Shown here one piece after another: positions 1-7,308 of a stretch of DNA of 22,263 nt (positions are counted from its first letter, which is position 1; each line of letters opens with the position of its first letter). The notes beneath the pieces were generated by a model. It ran no database searches. It was given only the letters and a program-made list of their open reading frames with translations, and had not been told where the DNA came from. Both the position numbers and the translations under genes were made by a program. Source of the stretch: FW021-bin31 sp964478125 (GTDB lineage Bacteria; Bacteroidota; Bacteroidia; Chitinophagales; Chitinophagaceae); contig CAYZGR010000051.1 in assembly GCA_964478125.1 (NCBI GenBank), positions 1 to 22,263 of the forward strand, written 5' to 3'.

Positions 1-322
1 GATAGACGGAAGGAGTTACCACTTCCTACCCTCTTAAGAACCGGGCGTGCGAGTTTCTCTGCATCCGGCTCAAGCAAATTTAAGTAGATACCTGTTGTGA
101 TTCTGCCAGCAACAAGTTTTTCCAATCATTGTTATGGCCTTCGATCTGACATATCTGATGTAGCAATATAAGATTATCGAAGATAGATTTACCTCCTTCT
201 AATCTCCCTTTTAAATGATGGATGCATCCTCTCTGGTCGTCCACAGAAAAGAGACGTCCGCATTGTGGACACACTCCTTCTATTGTGCTCTTAGGAATTC
301 CCGCATTACCCGACCTTCGCGA
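1..322 (-). mobile_element. Group II intron, 5'-truncated 3' end (domains V-VI plus RT tail)
   Basis: On the minus strand, bases 71-38 form a 34-nt element matching group II intron domain V. It starts GAGCC with the AGC catalytic triad, has a central GAAA, and ends CGGTTC, the same length as canonical domain V. A domain VI-like hairpin (GGAAG pairing with CTTCC) follows at about 31-5. Directly upstream on the minus strand is the C-terminal HNH portion of an intron-encoded reverse transcriptase. Nothing resembling the rest of the RT or domains I-III is found beyond about base 325, where AT-rich intergenic sequence begins, so the element is truncated on its 5' side. The exact 3' exon junction lies at or beyond the window edge. 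Domain V contains three apparent A·C mismatches (its positions 8/27, 12/21 and 14/19), which suggests decay. Confidence 0.75.
80..322 (-). pseudogene. Remnant of group II intron reverse transcriptase/maturase, C-terminal HNH domain
   Basis: The open frame covers about 80 codons. It contains a zinc-binding CPQCG motif, an IHH motif about 14 residues later, then GGK and NLILLH. This is the order of the HNH endonuclease domain that ends many group II intron-encoded proteins. The second cysteine pair/histidine expected after NLxLLH is degenerate (ICQIEGH). The frame is closed by TAA at 325-323, so there are no RT fingers, palm, thumb or X domain; full-length family members have roughly 400-600 residues. 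The only start codons are GTG or internal, with no convincing ribosome binding site. It is directly followed by domain V, as expected for an ORF in domain IV. I read it as a non-functional relic. Confidence 0.7.
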
Positions 323-363
323 TTATGATTTTTATAGAATTTCCTAAATTTTAATCATAAAAA

Positions 364-375
364 TTAATCGTTTAA
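364..375. promoter_or_regulatory. LacI-type operator copy, TTAATCGTTTAA
   Basis: This 12-mer is identical to the core of both arms of the operator pair in front of fucI (7029-7040 and 7060-7071). It has the near-palindromic form with a central CG that is typical of LacI-family sites. It lies downstream of the LacI stop codon, so it cannot control that operon's own start and more likely belongs to a leftward unit beyond the window. Recurrence of an identical 12-mer next to a LacI gene is the evidence; binding is inferred. Confidence 0.5.
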
Positions 376-466
376 GCAAAGGAATGCTTCAGAACTATTC
401 TAAAATATTCACATCTTAAACTCTACATATTAGAAAATATTCTATCCTTTTTTTAAAGTCCAAATT

Positions 467-478
467 TTAAACGCTTTA
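467..478. promoter_or_regulatory. Degenerate LacI-type operator
   Basis: Read on the minus strand this is TAAAGCGTTTAA, matching 10 of 12 positions of the core TTAATCGTTTAA. It continues into AAAATTTG, much as the fucI-proximal site continues into AAATTTTG. The resemblance therefore covers operator and promoter-like bases together. No clear -33 TTG is found at the expected spacing. Confidence 0.3.
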
Positions 479-586
479 TATAATATACGCTTGAACCTAA
501 GAAACCCTCTGCTTATCCCTCAATCTTTTTATTTTTTTCTAAAATGTCCAGTAACGAATTCCTACATATCTTTTTTAAATGCTATT

Positions 587-1612
587 TTAACGCTCTCTCT
601 TCCCACCTGATTCCCTCACGACAAGATCTGCATCTAAAACAACTTGTTGATATTCTTTTTCTCCGGTAGCTATTTGCGCTGTTAATATCTGAACAGCCTT
701 TCTCCCGATTTTTTCTAACGGTTGACGCACATAACTAACGGGGCAATAATACAGATCGTAGGATTCACTTTCATCAAAGCAAAATATAGATATATCATCG
801 GGGACCCTTACCTCCAGATCTATCAATGCTTTTAATCCCATCGTTGATAAAGTATTGGTAGAAAACAAAACCGCATCCACTCGTCGTTTTGATCTTAATA
901 GCTTCTTAAAATGACGATTAAAGTAAACCAGATTATCAAACTCTACTTCACATAGCAGGTCCTTATAAAAAGATTGACCAAATTCATCTAAGGCTTGCAA
1001 ATAGCCCTGAAAGCGATCTTCGGTATGTTGTAAATCATTTTTATACCGAACAAAGGCAATATTTTTATGGCCTTGTAATAGTAATTGCCGTGTCGCCTGA
1101 TAAGTAGCCTTAAAATTATTAATGACCACGTAATTGGAGTTTATTTCTTTAAAATAACGATCAATTAATACAAAGGGAATATCCAACTTATCCAGATACC
1201 TCAATTGAGGTACGGTGCCTGCGGCCGGAGCTATAATAAGCCCGTCAATTTGCCTGTTAACTAAGGTCTTAATTAATCTTTCAGATTTCTCTAGATCTTC
1301 ATCCGAGCTGACAAAAAAGACAGCATACCCCTTTTTATCGGATTCATCTTCAATTGTCCTGGCAAGATGGCTAAAAAAGGGATTTGAAATATCTGCTACA
1401 ATAAGCCCTATTACTAAAGATTTCCCGCTTTTAAGACTCTTGGCCACCTGGTTAGGCTGATAATTCATCTTTTTAGCAATCTCCCTGATTTTCTTTGCCG
1501 TTTTGGCACTTACCCGTTCTTCCTTCTCTTTGTTATTCAGAACATAAGAAACCAAAGCAATAGAAACACCTGCTGCAGCTGCTATATCTTTTAAAGAGGT
1601 CTTTTTTACCAT
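587..1612 (-). CDS. LacI/GalR-family transcriptional regulator of the fucose locus
   Basis: A 341-residue DNA-binding repressor or activator of the usual family length. Residues about 4-50 form the LacI helix-turn-helix and hinge helix (TSLKDIAAAAGVS, then a YQPNQVAKSLKSGKS hinge). From about residue 65 comes a periplasmic-binding-protein-like sensor with the family motifs VIGLIVADISNPFF, DGLIIAPA and VPDDISIFCFDE. It is the last gene of the leftward run fucI-fucP-kinase-sigma-lacI, 13 bp after the sigma factor, so it is probably co-transcribed. The repeated 12-bp operator cores in front of fucI and downstream of this gene are the likely targets, which would make the regulator autoregulated. 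The ligand is unknown; L-fucose, L-fuculose or a pathway intermediate is inferred from the neighbours. The family call is secure, the effector is not. Confidence 0.93.
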   Translation of the reverse strand: MVKKTSLKDIAAAAGVSIALVSYVLNNKEKEERVSAKTAKKIREIAKKMNYQPNQVAKSLKSGKSLVIGLIVADISNPFFSHLARTIEDESDKKGYAVFFVSSDEDLEKSERLIKTLVNRQIDGLIIAPAAGTVPQLRYLDKLDIPFVLIDRYFKEINSNYVVINNFKATYQATRQLLLQGHKNIAFVRYKNDLQHTEDRFQGYLQALDEFGQSFYKDLLCEVEFDNLVYFNRHFKKLLRSKRRVDAVLFSTNTLSTMGLKALIDLEVRVPDDISIFCFDESESYDLYYCPVSYVRQPLEKIGRKAVQILTAQIATGEKEYQQVVLDADLVVRESGGKRER

Positions 1613-1625
1613 TTACAATAATCTG

Positions 1626-2171
1626 CTATTTATAACAGCGTTCCTCATTTAATTCAGACCGGATAAATCTTTTTGCTTTCACAATATGGTCGCTTATCGT
1701 AGAAACGGATATCCCTAACATAGCACTCACTTCTTCATAACTTCTATTCTCGAACTTACAGAGTTCAAAAACCTTCTTTCTTTTTGGGGGAAGCTGGTCT
1801 ATAACTTCTCTTATTTGTGCGAGTTTTTCATCCTGAAACGATTTATTTTCTTTCATTTGCAGATCCGGCTCAGAGATTAAAGTTTGAACGGCAACTACTT
1901 TTCTTTTTCGGTCCAGATCTCTGTAATAATCCACAATCAGGTTATGCCCTATTTGAAACATATACCCTCTCAATGAGGAACCGTCTATTCTTATCCGCTC
2001 CCGCTTAAGCCAAACCTTCATAAATACTTCCTGGATAATATCCTCTACCGCTTCCCTGGAATCCAATAATAGCAGAAATCTTTTAAACAACACCTGCCTG
2101 TATGAATAGTACAATGCATTAAAGGTTTTCCTGTCTAACCGGGTGCAAAAACTGGCCATAAATTCCTCCAT
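1626..2171 (-). CDS. ECF-type RNA polymerase sigma-70 factor
   Basis: A 181-residue extracytoplasmic-function sigma factor with region 2 at about residues 15-88 (including DIIQEVFMKVW and the RGYMFQIGHNLIVDYYR stretch) and region 4 at about 115-175 (QLPPKRKKVFELCKFENRSY then a GISVSTISDHI helix-turn-helix). The organisation matches the large Bacteroidota ECF groups that usually control SusC/SusD loci together with a FecR-type anti-sigma factor. Here no FecR gene follows; the next gene is lacI, 13 bp away. A GGAGG lies between Met1 and Met5 with about 5 nt to Met5, so translation may start at Met5 (base 2159, 177 residues) rather than at 2171. It sits 33 bp after the sugar kinase and is probably co-transcribed. 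The target promoters are not evident. Confidence 0.9.
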   Translation of the reverse strand: MEEFMASFCTRLDRKTFNALYYSYRQVLFKRFLLLLDSREAVEDIIQEVFMKVWLKRERIRIDGSSLRGYMFQIGHNLIVDYYRDLDRKRKVVAVQTLISEPDLQMKENKSFQDEKLAQIREVIDQLPPKRKKVFELCKFENRSYEEVSAMLGISVSTISDHIVKAKRFIRSELNEERCYK

Positions 2172-2204
2172 TATTTAATTTACCATAAAATGCGCCATAA
2201 TGCC

Positions 2205-3848
2205 TCATGCCTGCATTTCTCCATATCGTTGATATTCCTCATACCGCTCATTATAAAGGGCAACATACCTCTTTCTCGGGTTTACGATCCTGTTCTCCCC
2301 TGCTCCCATAATTTCTCCTGCCTGCATCACACCTTCATAAACGCCACCGACAACTGAAGCAAATATAGCAGCGCCTAATGCCACCGTTTGTTCAATTCGG
2401 GAAACATGCACCGGCCGGTCCAATACATCTGCCATTGTCTGCATGACGAATTCGGACTTCACTGCAATACCGCCAATAGCGTCAACACCACGAATCTCAA
2501 TTTTTTGTTCCTCCATGCTTTCAACAATCGCCCTGGACCCGAAGCAGGTAGCTTCTACCAGTGCACGATATATTTCCGGCGCTGAAGATCCCAGGGTAAG
2601 ATTCCCGATAAGCCCTTTCAAACTCGGGTTGGCATTTGGCGTCCTTCTTCCGTTGAACCAATCCAAAGCAAATTCCGACCGGATATCAAAAGACAACTGG
2701 GCCGCTTGTTGATCTAATTTTTTTAATAAATCCACTTCAAGTCCTTTAAAGATGGCCTTCATTTCAGCATGCGCTCCCGAGGTTCCTTTTAAGGGCCATA
2801 GCAACAAATTTTTAAACCAGGTATACATATCTCCAAAAGCCGATTGTCCAGCCTCCAGGCCAATCATCCCCGGAATTATAGAATCGTCAACCTGCCCGCT
2901 GATCCCTTTCACGAAAACGCCTTTCATTGCAGACTTTGGCACGACCATCATATCGCAGGTTGAGGTGCCGATGACCTTACTCAGGTAATAAGGCTTTATT
3001 CTTCCTCCTACAGCTCCCATGTGGGCATCTATAGCGCCAATGCCCACCACCACGTCGGCAGGTAACCCTAACCTTGCCGCCCACTCCCAGGATATCGTGC
3101 CCGCTGCTTGTTCGGCAGTATAGACCTTTTGTCCAAAACGTTTTAGAAATGGAAGTAAAACGGGATCAATTGCTTCAAAAAAAACGGGGGAAGGAAAGCC
3201 GTTAAATTCTTTTGCCCACAAGGCCTTATGCCCGGCGGCACATACATTTCGTTTGAGTTCTGCAGCATCCGTCCCGCCGGTCAGGAGAAAGGGCATCCAG
3301 TCACTGTGTTCCACCCAGGTATAACAAGCTTTCCCAACTTCCTTATCGGCCCTTAATACATGCAGTAATTTGGCCCAATACCATTCAGAAGAATAGACTC
3401 CTCCCACATATTTCAGATAATCCCATTGATTATTTTTCGCTGCGTTATTGATCTCTTCAGCCTCCTTAATTGCAGTATGATCTTTCCAAAGGATAAACAT
3501 GGCATTTGGATTCTCTTTAAAATCCTCCAACAGGGCAAGCGGAACGCCTTGCCGGTTAACAGCTACCGGGCTCGATCCGGTAGTGGCAAAAGAAATACCG
3601 CATACTTTATCTCTTAAATGCGCTCCCATACCACTCAGACAATCTTTAATAACCGCTTCAAAACTCTCTATATAATCCAAAGGATGCTGGCGAAATTGAT
3701 TCTTAGCCGGGTCGCAATAGGCCCCCCTACTCCATCGTAAGTAGGGAGAAACCGAAGAAACCATTTCCTCCCCCCGTACAGCATCCATAACTATTGCCCG
3801 AACAGAATCCGTACCAAAGTCAACTCCTATCACATATTTACTTTTCAT
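2205..3848 (-). CDS. FGGY carbohydrate kinase, ribulokinase (AraB) type
   Basis: A 547-residue ATP-dependent sugar kinase. The N-terminal FGGY domain begins with the phosphate-binding VIGVDFGTDSVRA (residues 6-18), followed by NPNAMFILWKDHTA (113-126) and YSSEWYWAK (152-160). The C-terminal domain carries GAIDAHMGAVGG (271-282), whose Asp274 is the likely catalytic base, then GTSTCD (294-299), EAGQSAFGD and DWFNGRRTPNANP. These motifs and the length match AraB ribulokinase (about 550-565 residues) much better than FucK (about 470-480). It lies 48 bp downstream of fucP and follows fucI, so it should phosphorylate the ketose made by the isomerase: L-fuculose, or D-ribulose if D-arabinose is the substrate. 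Family assignment is firm; the physiological substrate is open, so I give no gene symbol. Confidence 0.9.
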   Translation of the reverse strand: MKSKYVIGVDFGTDSVRAIVMDAVRGEEMVSSVSPYLRWSRGAYCDPAKNQFRQHPLDYIESFEAVIKDCLSGMGAHLRDKVCGISFATTGSSPVAVNRQGVPLALLEDFKENPNAMFILWKDHTAIKEAEEINNAAKNNQWDYLKYVGGVYSSEWYWAKLLHVLRADKEVGKACYTWVEHSDWMPFLLTGGTDAAELKRNVCAAGHKALWAKEFNGFPSPVFFEAIDPVLLPFLKRFGQKVYTAEQAAGTISWEWAARLGLPADVVVGIGAIDAHMGAVGGRIKPYYLSKVIGTSTCDMMVVPKSAMKGVFVKGISGQVDDSIIPGMIGLEAGQSAFGDMYTWFKNLLLWPLKGTSGAHAEMKAIFKGLEVDLLKKLDQQAAQLSFDIRSEFALDWFNGRRTPNANPSLKGLIGNLTLGSSAPEIYRALVEATCFGSRAIVESMEEQKIEIRGVDAIGGIAVKSEFVMQTMADVLDRPVHVSRIEQTVALGAAIFASVVGGVYEGVMQAGEIMGAGENRIVNPRKRYVALYNERYEEYQRYGEMQA

Positions 3849-3896
3849 CTTTCTAGCCTAAATCTGATTTTAAACTATTCGAATAAACCTTTCCTA

Positions 3897-5189
3897 TTAT
3901 GCACGCACTTTGTATCCATTAAAGGCAAAATAAGCTATATACATAAATAAGGGTATCGGAACAAGAAAACCGATGGCCATCCCATATGCGTCTGCTACAG
4001 CGCCCATCAATGGAGGTAATAAAGCGCCTCCTGCCACAGTCATTACCATAAACGATCCACCCCGCTTCGTCAAAGGACCCAACGATTTAATAGCCAGCGC
4101 AAAGATGGTCGGAAACATAATGGACATAAAAAAGAATACGGTGTAAAGTGCAATCAGGGAAGCCCACCCTAATTCTAAAGCCACAAGAGGCAACGCAAGA
4201 CATGTTAAGACGGAATAAAGGCCAAGCATTTTGGCGGCGCTAAAATATTTCATGAAGGCACTCCCGGAAACCCTGCCAATCATAAAAAGCAGAAAACCAA
4301 AGGATAAAAAGTAGGGAGCATACTTTACTTCAAAACGCGGATGCATACCCTCATCCGTAACAAAATTGATCAGGTAACTAAAAACCCCGGTTTGAGCCCC
4401 CACATAACAGAGTTGTGCAATAAAACCGGATTTAAAATGTCTATTCTGCCATAATGGTTTCTTTGTGATATAATCAGGATGTTTTTCATCTACAACGGCT
4501 TCATTTTCTCCGGGTATGGCTGCTACACTTTCGTTAACCACATTCTTATCTTCTTCGGAAATTTCGGGAAGTTTTATTCTGGTAAATATCAGTGCTACTA
4601 TTAAAACCACCACCCCTATTATCGCAAAAGGTAAAATAATGGAAATCATTTTTTCGCCTTCAGCATGATTTTCATTGCCATAAATATACAAGGCGATTAA
4701 GGGACCGAGTACCCATGCCAGGCCGTTAAAAGACTGAGAGAGATTAATTCTTCGTTCCGATGTTTCAGGAGGACCTAATATGGTTGAATAAGGATCTGCA
4801 GCGGTTTCCAGGGTAGCCAGCCCTATGCCAATCAAAAAAAGACAAATCAGAAATAAGACGAAAGATTGTAAGGGGGCCGTTCCTGCTGCCAGCAAGGCTC
4901 CTAACGAAAACAAAGACAAACCAAAAATAATTCCCTTCTTATATCCATATTTTTTCATGAATGAACCAGCAGGCAAGGCCATCACAAAATAGGCTCCATA
5001 AAGAGAAAACTGGATAAAGCTGGATTGCCATTTATGCAGGTTCAGCATAAGCTGAAAGTTTTTATCCAACGTGTCCAGCATGCCGTGCGCTATTCCCCAT
5101 AAGAAAAAGAGGGAGCTGATTGCCACAAAAGGTTTTAAATAACTAATGCCATTTTTAACAACAAGCGACTTGTGTTTTTTCTTTTCCAT
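3897..5189 (-). CDS. fucP: L-fucose:H+ symporter, MFS family
   Basis: A 430-residue inner-membrane sugar/proton symporter. There are about twelve hydrophobic segments in two halves separated by a charged cytoplasmic loop at about residues 205-245. Glu128, in GLATLETAADPY, and Asp39, in HGMLDTLDKNF, align by context with the proton-coupling Glu135 and Asp46 of E. coli FucP. The motif PAGSFMKKYGYKKGI (about 73-87) is the MFS loop 2-3 signature of this branch. It starts 18 bp after fucI and leads into the kinase, so it should import the sugar that FucI isomerises or that the upstream dehydrogenase oxidises. FucP-family proteins also carry other hexoses, so specificity rests partly on context. 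Confidence 0.9.
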   Translation of the reverse strand: MEKKKHKSLVVKNGISYLKPFVAISSLFFLWGIAHGMLDTLDKNFQLMLNLHKWQSSFIQFSLYGAYFVMALPAGSFMKKYGYKKGIIFGLSLFSLGALLAAGTAPLQSFVLFLICLFLIGIGLATLETAADPYSTILGPPETSERRINLSQSFNGLAWVLGPLIALYIYGNENHAEGEKMISIILPFAIIGVVVLIVALIFTRIKLPEISEEDKNVVNESVAAIPGENEAVVDEKHPDYITKKPLWQNRHFKSGFIAQLCYVGAQTGVFSYLINFVTDEGMHPRFEVKYAPYFLSFGFLLFMIGRVSGSAFMKYFSAAKMLGLYSVLTCLALPLVALELGWASLIALYTVFFFMSIMFPTIFALAIKSLGPLTKRGGSFMVMTVAGGALLPPLMGAVADAYGMAIGFLVPIPLFMYIAYFAFNGYKVRA

Positions 5190-5207
5190 ACAAGTTATTT
5201 ACGAAGA

Positions 5208-6971
5208 TTAATAAAGCGATCCGTAAGCAGCACACGCCCGATAATCAGCGCCTTCCAAATCCATTCCAAAACCGGCCCAGGCAGAGGGTCTGAAGATCTC
5301 TTTCGCTTCTACATTATGCATATTTACCGGGATCCGAAGTATAGATGCCAGGGTGATGAGGTCGGCGCCAATATGTCCATAACTTATAGCGCCATGGTTT
5401 GCGCCCCAGTTAGCCATGACATTATACACATTTTTAAAGGTTTCCTTCTCATCAGAAGTCCTTGGAACGAACCAGGTGGTGGGCCAGGTTTTATCCGTAC
5501 GTTCATCTAATACTTGGTGAACTTCTCCCGGCAATTCAATGGTCCATCCTTCAGCTATCTGTAAAACAGGGCCCGCTCCTTTAACCAAATTCAATCTACA
5601 CATCGTTACCGGCATGCCCCCTTCTGAAACAAGCTGAGAAGAAAATCCTCCCCCTCTAAAATAATCTCTATTTGCCGGATACCATGTAGTTGCTTTTAAA
5701 CAAGCCTCCATCTCTTCATCCGCAATATCCCAATAAGGCTTCATGGCAGGTTGACCATTTAACCGTTGTTTCCCACAAGCATCCAGTGTAATAGAGCCTG
5801 AGTTTTTGAGATGTATAATCCCATCCTTTGCTTTCCCATCCGGTTTCCATCCTGTCACTCTTTGAATAGCTTCCGGACTCCAGTAAGTACGAACATCGGC
5901 AAAGATCTGAGCGGTGTTGGTTAATAGGTAATTAAACAACATAGAGACCCCATTCAGGGAATCATTCTCTGTAGCCACTATATATGGCGCTCTTGTTCCA
6001 TTCCAGTCAAAGGAGGTATTCAGAATCGCTTCAGAAAAATCTCCATTGGGTAAAAAGTCGGTCCATTGGCGCTGTCCCTGAAAACCGGAAACTATGGCAT
6101 TATGCCCTAATGCTTCTTCCTGAAATCCCATTTGATCCAGTTTCTCGTTTCCTTCCATCAGGTCCCTGATGATCAGCGTCATCTTTACAATAAATTCCCA
6201 GTCTTTTTCCTTTTCTCCTTTTGTTTTCACATTCTTTTCCCGATTATAATCCGCCCCTTCCTTGCAATTTTTTCGGGTCCAGGACATCGCCTTTTCAAAT
6301 TCTTCCCGGTCATAAATGCCCAACTGAATTCTGCGCAAAAGCTCTGTTGAATCCACATACTCGTTCCTCATCCCCAAATAATCCTGAAAAAAATCCGGAT
6401 TGACCATAGACCCTCCAATTCCCATACACACGGACCCAATAGCCAAATAAGATTTCCCCCTCATCATGGCCACTGCCAGCCCTGCTTTAGCGAATCGGAT
6501 CAACTTTCCCTTAACGTCGTCAGGAATCTCATCATCCTCCAGGTCCTGGACGTCTTTCCCATAAATGCCAAAGGAAGGCAATCCTTTTTGATTATGTGAA
6601 GCCAGCGTTGCAGCTAAATACACGGCTCCCGGACTTTCGCTCCCATTAAATCCCCAAATAGCCTTAGGCAGATAGGGATTCATATCCATAGTTTCTGCCC
6701 CATAGCACCAACAGGGAGTCACCGAAAGGGATACTCCAACATTTTCTCTTTCAAACTTTTCAGCACAATCTGCAGCCTCTTTTACACCTCCTATGCATGA
6801 ATCCGCAATCACACATTCTACAGGCGCTCCATTCGGATAATGTAGCTCTTGCTGCAAAAGACGAACTACTTCTCGGGCCATTTTCATGGTCTTCCCTTCT
6901 AAAGATTCGCGAATTCCCCCTAAACGACCGTCAATTATAGGGCGGATACCAACTTTGGGATATTTACTCAT
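5208..6971 (-). CDS. fucI: L-fucose isomerase
   Basis: A 587-residue cytoplasmic, Mn-dependent aldose-ketose isomerase converting L-fucose to L-fuculose; the family also converts D-arabinose to D-ribulose. Length is close to the 591 residues of the E. coli enzyme. Glu335 in VATENDSLNG, Asp359 in IFADVRTYW and His526 in WGANHGAISYGHIG correspond by a constant offset of two to the E. coli metal ligands Glu337, Asp361 and His528. The N-terminal KVGIRPIIDGRLGG is also family-typical. It is the first gene of a leftward operon fucI-fucP-kinase-sigma-lacI. The 5' region carries a promoter-like sequence flanked and overlapped by an inverted operator pair at 7026-7074. Confidence 0.97.
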   Translation of the reverse strand: MSKYPKVGIRPIIDGRLGGIRESLEGKTMKMAREVVRLLQQELHYPNGAPVECVIADSCIGGVKEAADCAEKFERENVGVSLSVTPCWCYGAETMDMNPYLPKAIWGFNGSESPGAVYLAATLASHNQKGLPSFGIYGKDVQDLEDDEIPDDVKGKLIRFAKAGLAVAMMRGKSYLAIGSVCMGIGGSMVNPDFFQDYLGMRNEYVDSTELLRRIQLGIYDREEFEKAMSWTRKNCKEGADYNREKNVKTKGEKEKDWEFIVKMTLIIRDLMEGNEKLDQMGFQEEALGHNAIVSGFQGQRQWTDFLPNGDFSEAILNTSFDWNGTRAPYIVATENDSLNGVSMLFNYLLTNTAQIFADVRTYWSPEAIQRVTGWKPDGKAKDGIIHLKNSGSITLDACGKQRLNGQPAMKPYWDIADEEMEACLKATTWYPANRDYFRGGGFSSQLVSEGGMPVTMCRLNLVKGAGPVLQIAEGWTIELPGEVHQVLDERTDKTWPTTWFVPRTSDEKETFKNVYNVMANWGANHGAISYGHIGADLITLASILRIPVNMHNVEAKEIFRPSAWAGFGMDLEGADYRACAAYGSLY

Positions 6972-7022
6972 AACGATATGTTTTATTAAAAAATAGGTTT
7001 TCTAACTTTGTATATTAGCTTT

Positions 7023-7051
7023 CAAAATTTAAACGATTAAGTCTTGTGCAA
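7023..7051 (-). promoter_or_regulatory. Candidate fucI promoter
   Basis: On the minus strand, TTG at 7051-7049 is followed after 18 bp by AAATTTTG at 7030-7023. The downstream word is one mismatch from the Bacteroidota -7 consensus TAnnTTTG, and the upstream TTG fits the -33 element. The putative start would lie about 45 bp before the fucI ATG. The left operator arm covers the spacer and part of the -7 word, which fits repression by steric block. Assigned by pattern only. Confidence 0.4.
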
Positions 7052-7074
7052 GTTTATGCTTAATCGTTTAAATT
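7026..7074. promoter_or_regulatory. Paired LacI-type operators upstream of fucI (perfect 16-bp inverted repeat)
   Basis: AATTTAAACGATTAAG at 7026-7041 is repeated as its exact reverse complement, CTTAATCGTTTAAATT, at 7059-7074. Each arm contains the near-palindromic 12-mer with a central CG expected of a LacI-family half-site pair. The two CG centres are 31 bp apart, close to three helical turns, so two repressor dimers would sit on the same face of the helix. The same 12-mer recurs at 364-375. The left arm overlaps the candidate -7 region of fucI and the right arm lies just upstream of its -33 element. The likely binder is the LacI protein encoded at the end of this operon. Confidence 0.65.
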
Positions 7075-7261
7075 ACCAAATATTTAAAGAATTCTGAAAC
7101 AGGATCTGCTTATTGGGACAGTTCTTCTTCGTGGATTTTCGTACCTGTCGTAACGGGCTTTCCGGGATTAAATCCGTTTGATTAACAATCAGAAGATCGG
7201 CCTCCTGAATAGCCGTTGTTTTTCCACTTCCAAGAAACCCTCCAAGTAAAAATAGCTTCAT
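7073..7261 (-). pseudogene. Internally deleted relic of a CobW/P47K-type GTPase
   Basis: From an ATG at 7261 the frame begins MKLFLLGGFLGSGKTTAIQ, a complete Walker A motif in the setting typical of CobW-type metal-chaperone GTPases. It jumps at once to EADLLIVNQTDLI, which resembles the later NKxD guanine-recognition region. The roughly 100 or more residues normally between them, including Walker B and the switch regions, are absent, and the C-terminal domain is missing too. Intact family members have about 250-400 residues; only 62 codons remain. The stop codon falls inside the right operator arm (7059-7074). An internal deletion plus loss of the 3' end is the simplest explanation. A newly evolved short peptide is possible but less likely. 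Confidence 0.6.
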
Positions 7262-7308
7262 TACAAAATAATCATTTAAAGGACACCCTCCTTTTATCAA
7301 ATTCTATT

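Larger units (their letters stand above)
323..586. other. AT-rich intergenic region with LacI-type operator-like sites
   Basis: No gene is supported here. The stretch lies between the LacI stop codon and the group II intron remnant. It is strongly AT-rich and contains an exact copy of the 12-bp operator core at 364-375 and a 10/12 match at 467-478. The second match is followed, reading leftward, by a promoter-like AAAATTTG. I infer that it once held, or still holds, a leftward promoter for a transcription unit to the left of the window. No convincing hairpin terminator for the fucI-lacI operon was seen. Confidence 0.45.

Noticed and set aside
288..352. A short minus-strand frame reading RKFYKNHNREGRVMREFLRAQ-like residues next to the intron RT remnant.
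   Set aside because: It is in a different frame from the HNH segment, is closed by stops on both sides, and has no recognisable family; the other frame continues naturally into the HNH motif.
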